42,283 bases of DNA from positions 1-42,283 of the IMG/VR virus record IMGVR_UViG_3300030090_004825; one strand, 5' to 3'. This DNA is from a virus. The first letter of the stretch is position 1, and every line of letters starts with the position of its first letter. A model generated the notes under the pieces. It saw only the letters and a program-made list of their open reading frames with translations, searched no databases and was not told the origin of the DNA. Of this stretch, positions 36,909 to 42,283 are shown one piece after another. A program made the translations under genes and the position numbers.

Positions 36909-38792
36909 ATGCCTACACAAGCACAATTGTTTGGGGATCATGGCCAGCGATGCGCCACAGCTATCTCTAACAACTACGACTCATGTGGAACGATTACTCG
37001 TTCCAACATAGCATATGCCACTCCAGATGGTCTATTAAGCATATTCAAGAGTAATGATGATTACCGCGATATGCAGTCCTTAATGACCACCAATATGGAG
37101 CTTAAGGCCTGCGGAACCAAGACATACGGTCTATATGACTGGCTCATGTCTTCTGCGCGTCCCGTGGGATCGTTGATCAACCAGAAAAAGATTCAAGGTA
37201 CTGACTCCATTATGGAGCCGTTCATCTTGGCCTCTCAGAAGAGCATCATTAATGATGACTACTGGGCGATAGTTCAGAGTTACCAGACAAGTTTTTATGG
37301 TAGCAATAATGCGACAAATGGAAATGCTGCTTATCCTATTTCTGACGCTCAGCTTGTCGGAGCTACTAGGGTTCTAAGGTTGCACAACCGTTACAGCCTT
37401 GATCCGAATGCTAGTTGGTTTGTTCCTGGAGGTACGCTTCATACGTTTGGACGTAGTTCTACAGGTGCAGCAACACGCACTCAATTCGAGATTATTGCTG
37501 CTGCTGTTGATGGTGCTGCTACTCCTGTTTTCACGGACGTTGCAGTCAAGGCTGTAAGCAATGGAGACAGCATATCTGATGGGACTATCGAAGCAGGTGT
37601 TGCTGTTATTGGAGCCAACAACGTAAGTGATTACGAAAGCTGGTGTAACAATCGTCCTGCTCTGAACCCGAATCGCGTGGTTCCGTTCTGGACTCAGACC
37701 TCTCGCTACACTCTTTGTGTGGATGAGTTCTACAAGGAATGGTTTGCCAAGCTAACCGCCAACAACCCTTACTTTAACAAGTTCGGGGATGTTACTCTTG
37801 CTGAGCGCAACCGCCAGTTGGGAGCAATGTGGCAGAGAGAATGGATGAACTCATTCTTCTGGGGCAAGCGTATTAGCAGTGACCAATCACTGGCCAACTG
37901 GACTGCTCTTGATCCTCAGTACGCACACTACAATGCCAACTTGGGTGGTGTGACTACTTCTGCTAGTAGCCATATCGTTAGCCGCAAGGCCAACGCTATT
38001 GGTGTTTACGAGCAGTTGCAGGCCTGCGGTCGTGTTAAGGACTTGAAAGGTCAGAAGTTGAACTTGGCTGAGTTGTTTAACGAGTTGTACACCTTGTATC
38101 GTACTCGCTCTAACAGCGGCCGTCCTGCTGACAGCATTGATGTTTATACGGACAGCAAGACTGCAAGTCTCATCCAGACTGCAATGGTTAAGTACTACGG
38201 CGCAGCCACGGCTACTAAAGGTGCAGATGGAACGAATAGCGTAATGCGATTCGACTACGGAGTTGCTGACGGCAAGATCGACAAGCTCGGTTTCCGTGTT
38301 CGCAGCTATGAGTTGCTCTACCCGCAGGGCGTCACCCTCAATGTGATAACAGATCATTACTTCGATGACTTTGTTAGCGCAATGAAGGCTGAAGCGTTAA
38401 CCACATCGTCCACCTACAACAACGATGGTTCAACCCGTGCTATTGGTGATAGCGGCCGATTCCTTATGTTCTTGGACTTGGGTGGCGGTATTTATCCCGG
38501 CATCGTTGATTCCAATCGTAAGGTGCACAGTGTTGGTGCGCTGGAAGACTTGGCCAAGATCGACAGTGGTTACGGCTGTGTGATGCGTTCGCCAACCAAG
38601 GAAGTTACACTTAACAGTGTTACTTGGACGGCAGTTGTTGAGTGTCCTGATGATAACCTTATCATCGAGAACTTCGACGATTCAGAGCCAGATACGGTTG
38701 TAAATGTTTCTGCTTACACTGTACTAGGTTCTGGTGCGGGTGATTCGACTGAGACTGACGTTCTGTCTGACGATCCCACATCTGGGGACTAA
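36909..38792 (+). CDS. Major capsid protein (putative)
   Basis: 627 aa, preceded by the strongest ribosome site of the window (AGGAGG eight bases before ATG). Mostly beta and small residues with aromatic-rich segments, GC-richer and more regular codons than neighbours, as for an abundant protein; followed by a strong terminator. Long for a capsid protein, with an acidic C-terminal tail (SEPDTVVNVSAYTVLGSGAG) that could be an added domain. Its place after scaffold and before the connector supports the role. Confidence 0.75.
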   Translation: MPTQAQLFGDHGQRCATAISNNYDSCGTITRSNIAYATPDGLLSIFKSNDDYRDMQSLMTTNMELKACGTKTYGLYDWLMSSARPVGSLINQKKIQGTDSIMEPFILASQKSIINDDYWAIVQSYQTSFYGSNNATNGNAAYPISDAQLVGATRVLRLHNRYSLDPNASWFVPGGTLHTFGRSSTGAATRTQFEIIAAAVDGAATPVFTDVAVKAVSNGDSISDGTIEAGVAVIGANNVSDYESWCNNRPALNPNRVVPFWTQTSRYTLCVDEFYKEWFAKLTANNPYFNKFGDVTLAERNRQLGAMWQREWMNSFFWGKRISSDQSLANWTALDPQYAHYNANLGGVTTSASSHIVSRKANAIGVYEQLQACGRVKDLKGQKLNLAELFNELYTLYRTRSNSGRPADSIDVYTDSKTASLIQTAMVKYYGAATATKGADGTNSVMRFDYGVADGKIDKLGFRVRSYELLYPQGVTLNVITDHYFDDFVSAMKAEALTTSSTYNNDGSTRAIGDSGRFLMFLDLGGGIYPGIVDSNRKVHSVGALEDLAKIDSGYGCVMRSPTKEVTLNSVTWTAVVECPDDNLIIENFDDSEPDTVVNVSAYTVLGSGAGDSTETDVLSDDPTSGD

Positions 38793-38822
38793 TAGTAGAT
38801 TAGTTATATTGTTTTGCCACAA

Positions 38823-38866
38823 GGGTGGCAGGTGGGCCTACGACTGCTTGCCTGTCACCCTTTTTC
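38823..38866 (+). terminator. Terminator after the major capsid gene
   Basis: GGGTGGCAGG (38823-38832) and CCTGTCACCC (38851-38860) form a 10-bp stem with one G-U pair and an 18-nt loop, followed by TTTTT. It lets the capsid gene be transcribed more than the tail genes behind it. Confidence 0.85.
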
Positions 38867-38884
38867 ATAATAAATTCGGGCTGC

Positions 38885-39292
38885 ATGAACAATCGCTATT
38901 ATAAGCAAGTTGATCCAACTACACCGTTGTATTTGAGTAACGGACAGAATCTTGTATTCCCAACTGTAGATAATGAGTTTGGATACATAGCCACTAAGGA
39001 CAAGTTCCTGATAAATGAAATCAACACTGCCATTAACAAAGGCATAGGCGGTGTGATGGTTTCAACAAAAGAAGAGTACTCTGATTACCTAAAAAAAAAA
39101 TCACAGGGAACCATGATTCAGAGGAAATGGAGGGAGGAAATAAGGGGAGGGTACGCGATGGACTCGTCAGTTCCTCCCCAACAAACAGAAAGTGTTCAGC
39201 CTGCGGTCAGCCAAGAGTCTGGTGAGCCTGCGCCTGAACCAGCCCCTGCCCCAAAGAAGAGGGTGGGGAAGTTTAGAAAGAAATCTAAATGA
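38885..39292 (+). CDS. Hypothetical head protein
   Basis: 135 aa from the ATG at 38885, 18 bp after the terminator T tract; a longer frame to 38825 would start inside the terminator. N-terminal globular part (MNNRYYKQVDPTTPLYLSNG), then Pro/Glu/Ala-rich linker and a basic end (KKRVGKFRKKSK). Perhaps a head-stabilising or decoration protein, by position only. Confidence 0.55.
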   Translation: MNNRYYKQVDPTTPLYLSNGQNLVFPTVDNEFGYIATKDKFLINEINTAINKGIGGVMVSTKEEYSDYLKKKSQGTMIQRKWREEIRGGYAMDSSVPPQQTESVQPAVSQESGEPAPEPAPAPKKRVGKFRKKSK

Positions 39293-40080
39293 CTTTTGCC
39301 ACTTTAAAATCGAATGTTCGATCTCAGGTGTTCCCGTATGGTGTGCCTGAGAACCTTAGCACTGTAATCGACAACTACATTGTTGAGGCTTTAGTACACC
39401 TTCAAAGGTACGTCCCGTGTTATCAACAGCTTAATGTCACCAACACGGATGTGCTGTCAGGTAGCACGGCCAACTTTGAAGAGTACATTCGGACTTCGGT
39501 TACTACTGCGCCTGATGGTGTTATTAACCGCTTGTACACAATTGACAGTGATTCGGATAACACCAACTCATCGAGCAAGTTTGATGAGCGTCACTACAAG
39601 CAGAAGAGTTTTCAGGATATTACAGAATGGATTAGGAACGAAGAAGCTACCGATTATTTAAAAGTGGATACAACTAAGTCTGCTTCAGCTTCAACTACTG
39701 ATCCAAAGAATGTTCAGGCTGGAGCCCAGACTTCCGCTGATACAGAGGAGAGAGCTTTCACGGGTATATGGGCCAAGTACAGAGGCAAGCTCTACATTGC
39801 CCCAAGGTTAATTGATTCAGAATCCTTGGTCATCGAATGGACAGGATTCAAGAAGACATGGGCAGATAATGATGTGGTTGATGGTGACGATCCAGAGGTG
39901 CAGAGAGCAGTCAGGCTTTATGTTACCAAGGAACACGCCAGAGACTGGGATCACGATACCGAATCTTACCAGATGGCTACTGCCGAGTTTAACGACACGG
40001 TTAGTGGAATGATCTGGGAGTGCAACCAAAAGGAGATACAAGGAAAACAAATTTATCCCGATCAGGGTAGACCTTACTAA
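39289..40080 (+). CDS. Head-tail connector-like protein
   Basis: 263 aa. An initial helical part (LSTVIDNYIVEALVHLQRYV) precedes a beta-rich middle and a helical end (DPEVQRAVRLYVTKEHARDW). This resembles adaptor/neck proteins (gp4/gp6-type) of tailed phages: a helical bundle with an insertion. It follows the capsid gene with overlap to the previous gene by four bases. Assigned by position and shape. Confidence 0.55.
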   Translation: MTFATLKSNVRSQVFPYGVPENLSTVIDNYIVEALVHLQRYVPCYQQLNVTNTDVLSGSTANFEEYIRTSVTTAPDGVINRLYTIDSDSDNTNSSSKFDERHYKQKSFQDITEWIRNEEATDYLKVDTTKSASASTTDPKNVQAGAQTSADTEERAFTGIWAKYRGKLYIAPRLIDSESLVIEWTGFKKTWADNDVVDGDDPEVQRAVRLYVTKEHARDWDHDTESYQMATAEFNDTVSGMIWECNQKEIQGKQIYPDQGRPY

Positions 40081-40091
40081 GGAGAAATAAT

Positions 40092-40418
40092 ATGAGTTCA
40101 AGTGGATACACACCAAACATAGGAGGAGGGCCGCAGCCTAGTCATTTAATTACTGCTAGTACCGCTGGGGCCAAGAGCGCGACTACCCTATCTGCGGCTA
40201 ACGCTGCAAGGAAGTCGATCACGATACAAAACCAAGGAACAAATGTTTTGTTTGTTAAGCTTGGGGATTCAGCAAGTACATCGTCGTTTCATTACACTGT
40301 TAAGGCTTCAGGTGCTCAAGACAATGGCACAGGTGGCACGATCAAGGTAGATGATTACACTGGTGTTATTACTATTGCTGGTACTAGCCCAAGATATTCA
40401 TACGCAGAGTTCGTATAA
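40092..40418 (+). CDS. Small beta-rich virion protein
   Basis: 108 aa, beta-rich, Ser/Thr/Gly-rich (KSITIQNQGTNVLFVKLGDS; GGTIKVDDYTGVITIAGTS). AAGGAG lies nine bases upstream. Resembles small decoration or receptor-associated proteins. Family not identified. Confidence 0.6.
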   Translation: MSSSGYTPNIGGGPQPSHLITASTAGAKSATTLSAANAARKSITIQNQGTNVLFVKLGDSASTSSFHYTVKASGAQDNGTGGTIKVDDYTGVITIAGTSPRYSYAEFV

Positions 40419-40430
40419 GGACACAGGCAT

Positions 40431-40805
40431 ATGGCAGCAGAAATAACAGGAAGTGGCAGTGGAGGGGGGAGTGTAGGTAAGTACACTTTGCATCTCACTA
40501 ACTATAACTCAGACACCCACACAGGCGTAAGCTATAGCACAACAGATAACTCAAATGACACTGTACAAATAACTCATGGGTTAAATGTGACAAGAGGTAC
40601 GGCTGTGGTTTCAGTTGTTGATTTGCAGTCTGGTTCTGACAGCTTTCAAGATGGAAACATCGGAGCAGCGCAAGCATATGACGGATTAGATTTAAACCAT
40701 ACAGGTCAATGTGTTGTTAATCATAATGGTGCTAATACAATTAAGATTAGGTTTGCAAACACGCCTCAAACCACTGACGACTTTTTAATAACAGTTATTG
40801 GCTAA
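40431..40805 (+). CDS. Beta-rich tail/virion protein
   Basis: 124 aa, beta-rich with many Asn, Thr and Gly (SDTHTGVSYSTTDNSNDTVQ; NHNGANTIKIRFANTPQTTD). Probably a tail or fibre-associated protein; ends with an ATGTCT-type overlap (TAATG) with the next gene. No family identified. Confidence 0.6.
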   Translation: MAAEITGSGSGGGSVGKYTLHLTNYNSDTHTGVSYSTTDNSNDTVQITHGLNVTRGTAVVSVVDLQSGSDSFQDGNIGAAQAYDGLDLNHTGQCVVNHNGANTIKIRFANTPQTTDDFLITVIG

Positions 40806-41098
40806 TGTCTGTTCGTACCAAGATACAGCATGAGACTAAGCGCAAAGGCCCACCCCGTAACTTAGGTCGGGGTGAGCTTGCTTACAATGAAGTCGATGGG
40901 CTTCTGTATATTGGTACTGGTTCAGAGAACAGAGGTCAGGCTAGAAAAAAACTAGCTATAGCGGGAATGGAGTTTGAAGAAGCTTCTTCATTAACCGCCG
41001 AAGAGATCAAACAGCTACTTAAAATAAAAGGAGATGCTGTTGGAACTCAAAACATACAAGAGCTTCACGATAAAACCCTCAACGGAGGATTCTTCTAA
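40805..41098 (+). CDS. Short fibre-like protein with GELAY module
   Basis: 97 aa. Residues 3-35 hold the module K..H-E-T-K-R-K...L-G-R-G-E-L-A-Y-N-E-V-D-G-L-L-Y-I-G-T-G, the N-terminal module found in tail fibre proteins, and it ends LHDKTLNGGFF, a version of the LTNKTL-type fibre repeat. It seems to be a truncated or minimal copy of the next gene. Confidence 0.7.
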   Translation: MSVRTKIQHETKRKGPPRNLGRGELAYNEVDGLLYIGTGSENRGQARKKLAIAGMEFEEASSLTAEEIKQLLKIKGDAVGTQNIQELHDKTLNGGFF

Positions 41099-42144
41099 TG
41101 TCTAATATAATCAAAATCAAACGCAGTGACACCAGCCCAGCGGCTGCGCCAACTGCATTAGCTAGAGGCGAGTTAGCTTTCCAAGAGGTCAGCAATATAC
41201 TTTATGTAGGTTCGGGCAACGAGACAGGAGGAGAGGCAGCTAACAGGCCAGTAGTGGCTGGGCCTCTTAACTTGATGCCAGTCCCTACTGCTAACGTAAA
41301 CTTAAACAGCAAAAGGATCACTAACCTAGCCGCGCCAGTAGCCGCGAACGATGCAGCCCGAAAGGCTGATGTTGATGCGGCGGTGCAAGGGCTGGACGTA
41401 AGGGAGTCAGTCAGGCTACACGTTGTTTCTCCGTCACAAGCCCTGTCAGGCACACCAACGATTGACGGGGTTTCATCTGTTGCTGGGGATCGCGTTCTAG
41501 TATCCGCTCAAGGGACTTCCAATGGAATTTATGTAGTAGCTAGTGGGTCATGGAGTAGGGCAACTGACTTAAATGCAAATGATAGTTGCTCCGCTAATAT
41601 GTTCTTCTTCGTAGAAGAGGGGACAGATTACGCTGACACGGGCTGGGTCTGCACAACTAACGAAGATGTAACACTCGCTAACTTGGCGTTTGCTCAGTTT
41701 AGCGGGACAGGCTCCATAACTGCTGGGGATGGTATAGCAAAGAGCGGGAACACGCTTAGTGCTGATCTGAAAGCTAACGGAGGGTTGGTGATTGAGAGCG
41801 GTAAGGTTGCTCTGAAGCTGGATGCAAGTTCCATTACTGGCAGCTTACCCAATACTAAAGTGTCTGGGCTTGGCTCACTTGCAACTCTCAGCGCGGTAGG
41901 TGCGGCACAGATCACCGACAACACGGTAGGCGCAGCAGAACTAAACGTGAGTGGTAACGGAACTAACGGGCAGTACCTCATAACAGATGGAGACGGTTCG
42001 TTTAGTTGGCAGACATTACCCGTGAACGGGGGAACAGGGATAAATGTAGCGAGCGACTACACTCTTTCCATTGACAACACGGTAGCCACGTTAACGGGAA
42101 CCCAGACGCTTACGAACAAGACAATAGATTGTGGAAGTTTCTAA
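41098..42144 (+). CDS. Tail fibre-like protein
   Basis: 348 aa. The N-terminal module I-K-I-K-R-S-D-T...L-A-R-G-E-L-A-F-Q-E-V-S-N-I-L-Y-V-G-S-G (about 4-40) precedes beta-rich repeats (LNSKRITNLAAPVAANDAAR) and ends LTGTQTLTNKTIDCGSF, a hallmark of phage tail fibres. It starts one base inside the previous stop (TAATG). Likely part of the receptor-binding apparatus. Confidence 0.75.
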   Translation: MSNIIKIKRSDTSPAAAPTALARGELAFQEVSNILYVGSGNETGGEAANRPVVAGPLNLMPVPTANVNLNSKRITNLAAPVAANDAARKADVDAAVQGLDVRESVRLHVVSPSQALSGTPTIDGVSSVAGDRVLVSAQGTSNGIYVVASGSWSRATDLNANDSCSANMFFFVEEGTDYADTGWVCTTNEDVTLANLAFAQFSGTGSITAGDGIAKSGNTLSADLKANGGLVIESGKVALKLDASSITGSLPNTKVSGLGSLATLSAVGAAQITDNTVGAAELNVSGNGTNGQYLITDGDGSFSWQTLPVNGGTGINVASDYTLSIDNTVATLTGTQTLTNKTIDCGSF

Positions 42145-42283
42145 ATGGCCAATACAATTCAGATTAAACGGCGTACAAGCGGTTCGGGTGCGCTTGGGTC
42201 GCTTGCGGTAGGTGAGCTAGGTGTAGACCTTACCGATAGTAATAAACTGTACGTTGGCAGCAGTAGCGGCAACCAACTGCTAA
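42145..42283 (+). CDS. Third fibre-like gene, 3'-partial
   Basis: The open frame begins at the ATG right after the previous TAA and runs off the window. Its start reads IQIKRRTSGSGALGSLAVGE, then L-G-V-D...L-Y-V-G-S, the same module as in the two genes before it. Hence three consecutive fibre-like genes share one N-terminal module; the rest of the gene is outside the window. Confidence 0.75.
   Translation, partial: MANTIQIKRRTSGSGALGSLAVGELGVDLTDSNKLYVGSSSGNQLL

Overview
The window is part of a tailed bacteriophage genome, about 44-45% GC and densely packed. The evidence is a terminase large subunit, a portal, a scaffold-like protein, an abundant-type capsid protein, tail-fibre-like proteins, a lambda-style replication module and a tyrosine integrase. 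No rRNA, tRNA or host housekeeping gene is visible. The integrase suggests a temperate or formerly temperate lifestyle. The host cannot be named from this sequence.

The layout has two arms. The rightward arm runs from about 28.07 kb to the right edge and holds packaging and virion genes (small basic proteins, terminase, portal, scaffold, capsid, connector, fibre-like genes). The first gene of the window, a giant virion-type protein open to the left edge, has the same orientation, so it is probably the end of that arm in a circular or permuted map. The leftward arm runs from 27.86 kb down to 3.65 kb: initiator with an internal iteron origin, DnaB helicase, a nuclease, many small accessory genes, a ubiquitin-like conjugation operon (about 15.3-19.6 kb), an HNH endonuclease, a MESH1-like alarmone hydrolase, an RlpA-like cell-wall protein, a recombination block (RusA-like locus, Sak4-like ATPase, RecB-type exonuclease, SSB), an HTH protein and the integrase. 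The terminase large subunit lies on the minus strand inside the otherwise rightward late arm.

Three things stand out. (1) A gene-free block of about 1.15 kb (23.05-24.20 kb) is full of nested hairpins and is bracketed by two leftward intrinsic terminators. G-U wobble polarity shows the RNA is read from the minus strand. It looks like a giant ornate phage RNA of the GOLLD/ROOL kind, or a new class. (2) Genes for a tandem beta-grasp ubiquitin-like protein, an E2-like protein, an E1/ThiF enzyme and a JAB peptidase form one tightly coupled operon, i.e. a phage-borne ubiquitin-like conjugation system related to PRTRC/Bil-type systems. (3) Six roughly 21-bp GACTCA iterons lie inside a winged-helix initiator gene, followed by a 76-bp AT-rich tract and dnaB: a lambda O/ori-like replicator.

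Other points of note are two overlapping reading frames that each carry part of a RusA resolvase, a second structured non-coding region near the integrase, a NMAD1/DUF1599 protein, a possible attenuator before the initiator, operator-like dyads sharing TGTCAT half-sites, and three consecutive fibre-like genes that share an N-terminal module. Assignments rest on motif reading only; no database search was run.
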